Assembly: GCA_033808805.1 (NCBI GenBank)
Contig: JAPXMY010000003.1
Location: forward strand, 62,001-126,000
DNA: 64,000 nucleotides
Reading direction: 5' to 3'
From: UBA1783 sp033808805
GTDB lineage: Bacteria; Bacillota_I; Bacilli_A; Erysipelotrichales; Erysipelotrichaceae
Positions 18,027-26,002 of this stretch are shown here, in pieces. The notes beneath the pieces were generated by a model. The model made no database searches. It was not told the origin of the DNA and was given only the letters and a program-made list of their open reading frames with translations. Each line of letters opens with the position of its first letter. Position 1 is the stretch's first letter. The translations under genes were made by a program, and so were the position numbers.

Positions 18027-18935
18027 ATGAAGAAAAAATATACTCCAGTAGAAATTGATCTGTCTAAGCATGAGAGACCTAAAGTTTTATTTATAGGTAA
18101 TGGATGTTACTATAATCCTGATTTTGATTGGAATGAGGTAATCTTTAATTATGTTGGTCATCCAATTGTAAAGGGACTTTCGAAAAATGTTCCAAATACT
18201 ATAAAAGTTCTGCCTGCCGATATAAATGAAATTTCACATAAAGAAAGACTGAAAAGAGCTTTTAAAAACTATCAATATTTAAAAAATGATAAACTGATAG
18301 AATTAATTGATAGAGGCGGTTTTGATACCATCCTGACGACAAACTACACCTACGATATTGAATGTGAGCTTGATAATAATTTTTTAAATATCGTAGATAA
18401 AACTAAAAAGTATGCCAGATCTTCAGCTAATAGACTGGATCAGAAATACCTGATTAAGACTCACAATGTTATTGAAAAATGTTTTAAAGATGAAAGAACT
18501 ATGCATATCTGGCATATTCATGGAGAATTAAGAAATAGTAATTCTATAATTCTATCTCATGATGCTTATGGTAGTTTAACTGGAAAAATTACCCAGTATA
18601 TCAATGAATCTTTTAGCAATTACATCAGCAATAATATCAAGTTTGATTCCTGGATAGATTATTTTGTATTTGCTGATATTTATATTGTTGGTTTTGGCTA
18701 TGATTATAGTGAATTTGACTTATGGTGGTTATTGAATAAAAGATTTAGAACCAATAACAGAGGTAAAATGGTGTTTTATCAGCTTCCAACTGATGAAATT
18801 AAAATTGAACGAATGAATCTAATAAGTCAATTTGATGTTAAAACCAAAAGTTTGGGCTATGATAATAGTTCTCAGGATTATAGAAGTTTCTATCTTGATG
18901 TTTATAAAGACATATTAAAGGAAATATCGATTTAA
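18027..18935 (+). CDS. SIR2-like NAD-binding domain protein
   Basis: A 302-aa protein with a SIR2-like fold over its length. Near residue 20 VLFIGNGCYYNP takes the place of the NAD-binding loop, DTILTTNYTYDIE (100-112) supplies the TNY asparagine (Asn106), WHIHGE holds the putative catalytic His165, and IVGFGYDYSEFDLW (220-233) is the late SIR2 motif. No zinc-binding cysteine cluster is present, so a protein deacetylase is unlikely. Related stand-alone SIR2 domains act as NADases in phage defence. No partner gene is adjacent. ATG 18027 follows AGGTG at 6 bases; a GTG at 18018 overlaps that site. Function is inferred. Confidence 0.72.
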   Translation: MKKKYTPVEIDLSKHERPKVLFIGNGCYYNPDFDWNEVIFNYVGHPIVKGLSKNVPNTIKVLPADINEISHKERLKRAFKNYQYLKNDKLIELIDRGGFDTILTTNYTYDIECELDNNFLNIVDKTKKYARSSANRLDQKYLIKTHNVIEKCFKDERTMHIWHIHGELRNSNSIILSHDAYGSLTGKITQYINESFSNYISNNIKFDSWIDYFVFADIYIVGFGYDYSEFDLWWLLNKRFRTNNRGKMVFYQLPTDEIKIERMNLISQFDVKTKSLGYDNSSQDYRSFYLDVYKDILKEISI

Positions 18936-18985
18936 TAATAAGTTCTTATTTGCTATATTAGGTTTATTTGTCAGTTAAAATTTAG

Positions 18986-18991
18986 TATAAT
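18986..18991 (+). promoter_or_regulatory. -10 element before smc
   Basis: A perfect TATAAT, 23 bases before ATG 19014, with a weak -35. No terminator separates it from the SIR2-like gene, so read-through into smc is possible. Confidence 0.4.
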
Positions 18992-19013
18992 AAATAAGTG
19001 AAACGAGGTTTTT

Positions 19014-21953
19014 ATGTTTTTAAAGCGAATTATTTTACAGGGATTTAAATCTTTCGGAAATCGAACTGTCATTGAATTTGACAGTGAATATACCGGTATT
19101 GTCGGCCCTAACGGTTGTGGCAAGAGCAATGTTATCGACGCTATCAAATGGGTGTTAGGTGAACAATCAGCAAAGAGTATGCGTGGCTCAAGTATGAGTG
19201 ATGTTGTTTTTGCCGGAGCTGAAGGAAAAAGAGCAGTGTCGATGGCTGAAGTTTCTCTTGTTTTCAATAATGATAAAAGACAATTAAACAGTGATTTCAA
19301 TGAAATTGAAATAACTAGAAGATTATATAAAAATACTAACGAAAGTGAGTATTTAATTAACAATACTACCTGTAGACTAAGAGATATCGTGGACTTGGTT
19401 TTAGATACCGGTTTGGGGAAAGATTCTTTGAGCATTATCTCTCAGGGGACAGTGCAGTCTTTTGCTGAAGCTAAGCCAATTGAAAGAAGAGCTCTTTTTG
19501 AAGAGGCAGCTGGGGTAGCCAAATACAAGAAAAGAAAAATAGAATCATTAAGCAAATTAGCTAAAACTCAGGATAACATTGATCGTCTAAATGACATATT
19601 GCAGGAACTTGAAAAGCAGGTTTCTCCTTTAAAACGTCAGGCAATAAAAGCAGAAGAGTACATTGTAAAAAAAGAACAGTTGACAAAAATTGAAGTAGCA
19701 GTTATTGTTCATGAAATAGAAAATCAGATCAATGATTTAGAAACAATAGAACAGCAGCTGTTTGATTTGAATTATCAGGAAACAAGTACCAGAGCGACAA
19801 TCCAGATTATGGAAAATGCCAGTAATGATCTGAAAGACGAAATTAATACGATTGACTTAGATGTTCATAAGCTTCAAAGTGAATTGCTTAACAGTCTAAA
19901 TGAAATTCAACTGTTGGAAAAAAGAAAATTTGAAGTTGATGAAAAAAGAAGATATATTCGTGAAACAGGAACAACAAAAGCCAAAGTTGAAGAAACCTTA
20001 AAGGCTTTAAATGATGCCAATGTAGAATTAAGGGATAGAATAAGCAGAGCCAGCACCATAGAAGCAGAGATAGACCTGTTAGAAAAGGAAGTAACGGATT
20101 TAGATAGCAAACTAGCTGAAACCAGAAACAGAATTAATCAGACTGGGAATACTTTTAATTATTTAAGCAATAGAAAAAGTGTTTTAGAAAACCTGATAAA
20201 AACACCATTTGAAAAAGAAACCGGTGTAAAATTGATTATCAATAACAAGAACGTTTTAGAAGGCATTCATGATGTGGTAAGCAACCTTTTTACGGCTGAC
20301 GAAGGATACCAGCAGATGGTTTCAGTCGCTTTGGCTGCTTCGCTTTATCATATTATTACCAGTGATGAAAAAGCTGCTAGAAATGCAATAGAGTTTTTAA
20401 AGAAAAATAAAGCCGGATCAGCAACCTTTTTGCCATTAAATGTTTTAAAACCACGTTATGTGAATAAAGAGCATCTGTTTGTTGCTGAAAATACAGCTGG
20501 TTTTATTGGTCTGGCCAGTGATTTTGTTGATTGTGATGAGATTTATGATGTTGTTATCCTGTCACTTTTAGGCAATGTTCTGGTAACTGAAGATTTGAAA
20601 ACAGCAACTTCACTGGCAAAGAGATTAAACTATCAGTATAAGATCATTACTATTGATGGTGATGTTGTTTATCGTGGCGGTACCATGAGAGGTGGCTACA
20701 ATAAAGAAGTTGAATCACCTTTAACCTATCAGAATCAGTTAGCTGATATAGTTGCCAGAGAAAAAGAAAGCAGATTGGAAATTGAAAAATTAAATTCAGA
20801 TTTAAATCGTTTTAACAAATTAAAAGAAGAAGCTCAGCAGAAACTGATTTCGCAAAAAGTTTCTTTAGCCTCTTTAAAAGGTGTAGTTGATATTAAAAAG
20901 GAAAAATATGAAAAATTAAAGGAAGAATATGATCGTATAAAACCGGATTCTGATATTGATGAAACGACATATCAGGATGAGCTGGTAAAATCTTTAAACG
21001 ATGCCTATGCCAATAAAGATGATATCTCTAACACAATTCAGATCAAGCGTGAGAGAAGACTTTCAGCCAATAGTGAGCTGCAGAGAAAATATTCTCAATT
21101 AAGACAGGTCAGAAATGAACTGCTGGATGTTTCAAAACATGCTAATGACTTGAATATTGAAAAAGCAAAACTGTTGGTCAGCAGAGATAATCACTTTGAA
21201 AGATTGGCTAGAGACTATCAGCTGACCTACGAATATGCATCAGCCCAGAAGTATGATGTTGATATTGAAAGTGCTAAGGAAAGCGTGCTGATATTAAGAA
21301 GAGAGATTTCTGAACTTGGAAACATAAATCTAGATGCGCCTAAAGATTTCCAGGAGGTAAACGAAAGATATACCTTCATGAATGAACAGTTAAATGATTT
21401 GACTGAAGCCAAAAATAAGCTATTGGATGCGATCAATGAAATGGATGAAGTTATGACTGTACAGTTCAAGGATATGTTTGATAAAATCAATGGTTCTTTA
21501 AATGAAGTCTTTACCGTTTTATTTGGTGGAGGAAGAGCCAGATTGATATTGGAAGATCCTGCTGATATTTTAAATACAGGAATTGACATTGATGTTCAAC
21601 CTCCAGGTAAAAGTGTTCAAAACATAAGATTATTCTCTGGAGGAGAAAAATCATTAATTGCTATCTGTGTTTTATTTGCTATATTAAAAGCAAGACCGGT
21701 ACCTCTATGTATCTTTGATGAAGTGGAGGCTTCTTTAGACCAGGCCAATGTCGATAGATTTGCCAGATATATTCACAAGTTTACAAATCAGACACAGTTT
21801 ATTGTTATCACTCACAGACCTGGTACCATGACTGAGTGTGATGTTTTATATGGAATTACAATGCAGAAACAGGGTGTATCAAATGTTATCAGAGTTAAGC
21901 TGAAAGAAGCACTGTCATATGCAGAAGAGGAGAGAAATGAAAATATTCAGTAA
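19014..21953 (+). CDS. smc: Chromosome partition protein SMC
   Basis: Condensin ATPase that loads with ScpAB and organises the chromosome. N-terminal Walker A GPNGCGKSNVIDAI (31-44), coiled coil to about 400, hinge about 404-560, returning coiled coil to about 800, ABC signature LFSGGEKSL near 873, and Walker B CIFDEVEASLD. At 979 aa it is about 200 residues shorter than B. subtilis SMC (1186), and the missing length is in the arms. ATG 19014 follows ACGAGG. It overlaps ftsY by 17 bases, in the usual smc-ftsY order. Confidence 0.96.
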   Translation: MFLKRIILQGFKSFGNRTVIEFDSEYTGIVGPNGCGKSNVIDAIKWVLGEQSAKSMRGSSMSDVVFAGAEGKRAVSMAEVSLVFNNDKRQLNSDFNEIEITRRLYKNTNESEYLINNTTCRLRDIVDLVLDTGLGKDSLSIISQGTVQSFAEAKPIERRALFEEAAGVAKYKKRKIESLSKLAKTQDNIDRLNDILQELEKQVSPLKRQAIKAEEYIVKKEQLTKIEVAVIVHEIENQINDLETIEQQLFDLNYQETSTRATIQIMENASNDLKDEINTIDLDVHKLQSELLNSLNEIQLLEKRKFEVDEKRRYIRETGTTKAKVEETLKALNDANVELRDRISRASTIEAEIDLLEKEVTDLDSKLAETRNRINQTGNTFNYLSNRKSVLENLIKTPFEKETGVKLIINNKNVLEGIHDVVSNLFTADEGYQQMVSVALAASLYHIITSDEKAARNAIEFLKKNKAGSATFLPLNVLKPRYVNKEHLFVAENTAGFIGLASDFVDCDEIYDVVILSLLGNVLVTEDLKTATSLAKRLNYQYKIITIDGDVVYRGGTMRGGYNKEVESPLTYQNQLADIVAREKESRLEIEKLNSDLNRFNKLKEEAQQKLISQKVSLASLKGVVDIKKEKYEKLKEEYDRIKPDSDIDETTYQDELVKSLNDAYANKDDISNTIQIKRERRLSANSELQRKYSQLRQVRNELLDVSKHANDLNIEKAKLLVSRDNHFERLARDYQLTYEYASAQKYDVDIESAKESVLILRREISELGNINLDAPKDFQEVNERYTFMNEQLNDLTEAKNKLLDAINEMDEVMTVQFKDMFDKINGSLNEVFTVLFGGGRARLILEDPADILNTGIDIDVQPPGKSVQNIRLFSGGEKSLIAICVLFAILKARPVPLCIFDEVEASLDQANVDRFARYIHKFTNQTQFIVITHRPGTMTECDVLYGITMQKQGVSNVIRVKLKEALSYAEEERNENIQ

Positions 21954-22872
21954 AAAGAAAAAATCAAATATTTCCAAATACTTAGATGGCTACAGGACTA
22001 AGTCTTTAGCTGTGAAAATCACCGAATTATTAGGTGGATATACCGATTATCACGATGACATCTATGAAGAATTATTAATTCTTCTGATTGAAGCTGATGT
22101 CGGAGTTGAAGCATCAGAAAAAATGATTGATCAGCTTAAAGTCAAAGTAAATGAATTATTTATAAGAAAACCAATCGATGTTATCAATCAGCTGATTGAA
22201 ATTATGATAGAAAATTATAAGGATAAGAACATTTTTGAAGTTGACCAGCATAAAAACAAGTTTATTATGATGGTAGGAGTAAATGGTTCAGGTAAAACCA
22301 CATCAATCAGTAAAATCAGTAAATATTATCTTGACCAGGGTTTGACAGTGGGTTTAATAGCTGCTGACACTTTTAGAGCAGGAGCGGTTGAGCAACTTGA
22401 AAAATGGGCTCAAAGACTCGGAATTCATTGTATTACAGGCAAAGAAAATGCTGATCCTGCTTCAGTGTTGGTAGATGGATGTCGATATTATTTAGAAAAC
22501 CCAGTTGATATAATCATTGCCGATACAGCTGGAAGACTGCAAAACAAGACCAACCTGATGAGAGAACTGGAAAAGATGGTCAGAGTAACAAAAAGAACCC
22601 TTAACACTAAAGATTTGGATATCTGGCTGACTATTGATGCAACTACTGGTCAAAATGGATTATCACAAGCTGAAGTCTTCATAGAAACAAGTAAGGTAAA
22701 TGCTGTAGTATTGACTAAAATGGACGGAACAAGCAAGGGTGGAATTGTCTTAAGCATCAATGATAAATATAATCTACCAGTAAAATTTATGACGTTTGGT
22801 GAAAAAATGGATGCTATTGAAGAATTTGATATCGAAAATTATGTCAATACTTTGATTAAGGGTGAGTTCTAA
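21937..22872 (+). CDS. ftsY: Signal recognition particle receptor FtsY
   Basis: SRP GTPase that docks ribosome-SRP complexes at the membrane. 311 aa. A short basic N-terminus is followed by the NG domain: G1 GVNGSGKTTS, the SRP-GTPase box AADTFRAGAVEQL, G3 DTAGR, and G4 TKMDGTSKGG. The long acidic A domain is absent, as in many Gram-positives. ATG 21937 is preceded by AGAGGAG inside smc; an in-frame ATG at 21919 precedes that site. It shares one base with ylxM. Confidence 0.95.
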   Translation: MKIFSKKKKSNISKYLDGYRTKSLAVKITELLGGYTDYHDDIYEELLILLIEADVGVEASEKMIDQLKVKVNELFIRKPIDVINQLIEIMIENYKDKNIFEVDQHKNKFIMMVGVNGSGKTTSISKISKYYLDQGLTVGLIAADTFRAGAVEQLEKWAQRLGIHCITGKENADPASVLVDGCRYYLENPVDIIIADTAGRLQNKTNLMRELEKMVRVTKRTLNTKDLDIWLTIDATTGQNGLSQAEVFIETSKVNAVVLTKMDGTSKGGIVLSINDKYNLPVKFMTFGEKMDAIEEFDIENYVNTLIKGEF

Positions 22873-23189
22873 TGGAAAAATTCGAATATTTTAACGAACT
22901 GATGCCTTTTTATCAGAGTCTATTGACTGAAAGACAAAACGAAATACTGCAATATTATTATTTTGAGGATCTCTCAATTACTGAGATTGCTGAACTATTG
23001 AGCATCAGTCGTAATGCAGTACATGATACATTAAAAAAGAGTACCAGTCAGATTACTAAATATGAAGAAAAATTAGGCCTGTATTCATCATATAAAAAAA
23101 GAATGAAATTATTTGAACAGTTGAAACTACTTGATATTAATCAAGTTGATAATATTGTAAATGAACTAATAAATATGGAGGATCAATAA
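22872..23189 (+). CDS. ylxM: YlxM/p13 family SRP-associated helix-turn-helix protein
   Basis: Small protein of the UPF0122 family, 105 aa, with a sigma-70 region-4-like helix-turn-helix (LSITEIAELLSISRNAVHDT, about 35-54). In Firmicutes it lies beside ffh and is linked to the SRP cycle; in streptococci it stimulates SRP GTPase activity. It starts one base inside the ftsY stop. Here ackA follows instead of ffh, so the SRP54 gene is elsewhere. Confidence 0.88.
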   Translation: MEKFEYFNELMPFYQSLLTERQNEILQYYYFEDLSITEIAELLSISRNAVHDTLKKSTSQITKYEEKLGLYSSYKKRMKLFEQLKLLDINQVDNIVNELINMEDQ

Positions 23190-23190
23190 T

Positions 23191-24381
23191 ATGAGTAAGA
23201 TTTTTGCGGTTAATGCCGGCAGTTCATCATTAAAGTTTAAGCTTTTCCAAATGCCTGAAGAGAAGGTTTTAACTGATGGAGTATTTGAAAGAATTGGTTT
23301 AGAAGAGGGTATTTTTACCATTAGAGTCAATGGAGAAAAAATCAGCAAGTATTTACCAATCAAGGACCATCAACAGGCTGTTGATATGTTATTGGAAGCA
23401 TTAGTAGAACATAAGATTGTAGAAACATTGGAAGAAATAGACGCCTGTGGTCACAGAGTGCTGCATGGTGGTGAAAAGTATGCTGACAGTGCAATAGTTA
23501 CCCCAGAAGTTTTACAGGATATTTTAGATATGAAAGACTTGGGTCCTCTGCATATGCCAGCCAATTATACTGGAATTGAAGCTTTTTCCAAGGCCCTTCC
23601 AAAAATCAATCATGTAGCGGTTTATGACACTTCATTCCATCTAACGATGGATAAAGCAACGTTCTTATACGCTTTACCACTGGAATATTATGAAAAATAT
23701 CATGTCAGAAGATACGGTTTCCATGGTACTTCTCATAAATATATCGCTCAGACATATGCAGAAATAACAGGTAATCCAAATCAGAGAATTATTTCTCTGC
23801 ATCTGGGAAATGGAGCATCTTTAGCAGCGATTAAAAATGGTAAGTGTGTTAATACTTCAATGGGATTTACTCCACTGGCTGGAATTATGATGGGTGGAAG
23901 AAGTGGAGACATAGACCCTTCAATTATTCCATATTTAAAGGAAAAAACTGGTTTAACTGGAGAAGAACTTATCGAAGTCTGCAACAAGAAATCAGGTTTC
24001 TTAGGTATTTCAGGTGTTTCAAGTGATGCCAGAGATATTCAAAAAGCAGTTGAGGAAGGAAATCCAAGAGCTATTTTGGCCAGAGAAATGTATGCATTGA
24101 GAGTAATTGATTACATTGGATCATATTATGTTCAGTTAGGTGGTCTTGATGCTTTAGTGTTCACAGCTGGTTTAGGTGAAAATGACAGTAGAGTAAGAAG
24201 TGAAATTTGTGCACTTCTGACTGAAAGTTTGGGAGTAAAACTTGATGAGCAGTTAAATGCTGATACAAAAGGAAAACTAGGTAAAATTTCTGCTTTTGAT
24301 TCAAAAGTTGATGTCTGGGTAATGCCGACAGATGAAGAAGTAATGATCGCCAGAGATACACGAAGATTGCTTAATCTATAG
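23191..24381 (+). CDS. ackA: Acetate kinase
   Basis: Acetyl phosphate + ADP to acetate + ATP, the substrate-level phosphorylation step of mixed-acid fermentation. 396 aa, family length. Signatures are VNAGSSSLKFKLF at the N-terminus, VAVYDTSFH, RRYGFHGTSHKY and SLHLGNGAS. It is one base from ylxM, with AGGATCAAT serving as ribosome site, and closed by a terminator. Its presence in the smc-ftsY operon is unusual; pta is not in the window. Confidence 0.96.
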   Translation: MSKIFAVNAGSSSLKFKLFQMPEEKVLTDGVFERIGLEEGIFTIRVNGEKISKYLPIKDHQQAVDMLLEALVEHKIVETLEEIDACGHRVLHGGEKYADSAIVTPEVLQDILDMKDLGPLHMPANYTGIEAFSKALPKINHVAVYDTSFHLTMDKATFLYALPLEYYEKYHVRRYGFHGTSHKYIAQTYAEITGNPNQRIISLHLGNGASLAAIKNGKCVNTSMGFTPLAGIMMGGRSGDIDPSIIPYLKEKTGLTGEELIEVCNKKSGFLGISGVSSDARDIQKAVEEGNPRAILAREMYALRVIDYIGSYYVQLGGLDALVFTAGLGENDSRVRSEICALLTESLGVKLDEQLNADTKGKLGKISAFDSKVDVWVMPTDEEVMIARDTRRLLNL

Positions 24382-24390
24382 TCAACTAAA

Positions 24391-24415
24391 AAAACCCTAG
24401 ATAATAGGGTTTTTA
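24391..24415 (+). terminator. Rho-independent terminator after ackA
   Basis: An 8-bp stem (AAAACCCT, 24391-24398, with AGGGTTTT, 24406-24413), a 7-base loop and a continuing T-run. Confidence 0.85.
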
Positions 24416-24475
24416 TTTAAAGTTTATATTATTTGAATAATATCTTATAATTGATATAGAAAGTGTGTGAATTAT

Positions 24476-25060
24476 ATGTATGTACTAAAACAATGGATTA
24501 AAGAATTTTTAAGTTTATTTGTATTTTTTCGTTTTGAAAATATAATGGACCTGTATTTCTATTTATTTGAAAATAAAATTACAACAGGATTATATGCCAG
24601 TGTGTTTTCTCATGTTTGTCAAAAAAAGAACTGTTTCATTGGTTTTTTTGCTGATTTTAAAAATAGGCCTTATTTTCCACATGGTCTGGATGGAGTATTT
24701 ATTTCAGGAGATAGCAAAATTGGTGAAAACTGTGTAATTTTCCATCAGGTTACGATAGGGGCTGTAAGAACAAAAGGAAGTAAGAATATTGGTAATCCAA
24801 CAATAGGAGACAACTGTTATATTGGAGCTGGTGCTAAAATTATTGGTAATATTAAGATTGGAAACAATGTCAGAATTGGGGCTAATGCTGTTGTTTATCA
24901 GGATGTTCCAGATAACAGTATTGTTGTCTGTTCTAAAACTAGAATAATTCCATCTGAAGAACCTTTAGACAACCGATTCTATGTTCTGGATGATGATGGA
25001 ATTGTAAAATATTGGGAAAATGGATCTTTTCATGTGACTGATGATGAGGATGTTTATTAG
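24476..25060 (+). CDS. Serine acetyltransferase-like hexapeptide-repeat transferase
   Basis: Left-handed beta-helix acyltransferase, 194 aa from ATG 24476. An in-frame GTG at 24467 is an alternative that adds three residues; neither has a strong ribosome site. The C-terminal half has the trimeric beta-helix repeats (ISGDSKIGENCVIFHQVTIG, then NPTIGDNCYIGAGAKIIGNI and IGANAVVYQDV) with the catalytic-type His in IFHQVTIG. This is closest in pattern to CysE-like serine or sugar O-acetyltransferases. The short N-terminal part differs from true CysE, so a polysaccharide or small-molecule acceptor is equally possible. It starts a new unit and is followed by nrnA at 8 bases. Confidence 0.72.
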   Translation: MYVLKQWIKEFLSLFVFFRFENIMDLYFYLFENKITTGLYASVFSHVCQKKNCFIGFFADFKNRPYFPHGLDGVFISGDSKIGENCVIFHQVTIGAVRTKGSKNIGNPTIGDNCYIGAGAKIIGNIKIGNNVRIGANAVVYQDVPDNSIVVCSKTRIIPSEEPLDNRFYVLDDDGIVKYWENGSFHVTDDEDVY

Positions 25061-25068
25061 GAGTGGCT

Positions 25069-26001
25069 ATGAATTATTTCGATATTAGAGAACTTATAGA
25101 GAAAAATGAATCAATTGTTATCTATCGCCATATAAGACCTGATTATGATGCTTATGGATCTCAATTAGGGCTGAAACATCTGTTGCTGGAAAATTATCCT
25201 GAGAAAAAAATCTATACCTACGGTTTAGAAAATATGGACAATCCAGAATTTCTGGAAGAAATGGATAACCCTTCCATTGATATAATAGAAAAAAGTTTGA
25301 CAATAATACTTGATACTTCCACTCATGACAGGGCAGATGATGAAACTTATAAAAGAGGCGCTGTATCACTTAAGATTGACCATCATTTGGAAAGTGAAGA
25401 TTCAACTGATTACAGTCTTGTAATTGAAACAGCCTCAAGCACTTCAGAACTTGTAGCTCTTTTAGCCATTAATAATGACTGGAAAATCAATTCAAAAGCA
25501 GCAGAATATCTCTATGCTGGAATGAATCATGATACTCGTGGGTTTACGATTAACAGTGTCAGTTCAACTACTTTCAGGATATTATCTGTTCTTACTCAAA
25601 AAGGTATTAATCTGGTAGAAATCAATCGTCATCTCAATGACATATCAAAGGAGAAGTTTGCTGCTAAACATTATCTAGCTTCTAATGCTATCTTTAGGGA
25701 AGATGTTGCCTATATTATTCTGAACGAAGAAATGAAAGAAAAGCTAAATCTTTCAACGCATGAAGCAAAGGACTTTGTCTATGTTTTAGATAGTATAAAA
25801 GGTATAAATAAATATGCTTTCTTCTTCTACGAAGATGATAGAAATGGTTTTTCAGCTTCACTTAGAAGTCATAATGCTTCTATTGTTGAAATAGCTAAAT
25901 TATATGGTGGAGGAGGCCACAGACTTGCCTGTGGTATTCCATATTTATCTTTTAAACAAATTGATGAAGTGGTGGATTTATTAATAAAAGCAAAGGATTG
26001 A
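25069..26001 (+). CDS. nrnA: DHH/DHHA1 phosphoesterase, NrnA-like
   Basis: Predicted nano-RNase and pAp phosphatase of the DHH family, which degrades 2-5 nt RNAs and in some species hydrolyses cyclic dinucleotide products. 310 aa. N-terminal DHH domain has His21, Asp25 and Asp27 (YRHIRPDYDAYGSQ) and the DHH triad at 104-106 (KIDHHLES). The C-terminal DHHA1 domain ends with GGGGHRLACGI. ATG 25069 has AGGAG at 5 bases; GTG 25063 overlaps that site. dnaE begins one base after its stop. Confidence 0.85.
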   Translation: MNYFDIRELIEKNESIVIYRHIRPDYDAYGSQLGLKHLLLENYPEKKIYTYGLENMDNPEFLEEMDNPSIDIIEKSLTIILDTSTHDRADDETYKRGAVSLKIDHHLESEDSTDYSLVIETASSTSELVALLAINNDWKINSKAAEYLYAGMNHDTRGFTINSVSSTTFRILSVLTQKGINLVEINRHLNDISKEKFAAKHYLASNAIFREDVAYIILNEEMKEKLNLSTHEAKDFVYVLDSIKGINKYAFFFYEDDRNGFSASLRSHNASIVEIAKLYGGGGHRLACGIPYLSFKQIDEVVDLLIKAKD

Positions 26002-26002
26002 G

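Noticed and set aside
21227..21589. 120-aa reading frame antisense to smc
   Set aside because: Mirror of the coiled-coil and head coding sequence; Ser/Leu-rich composition is typical of shadows.
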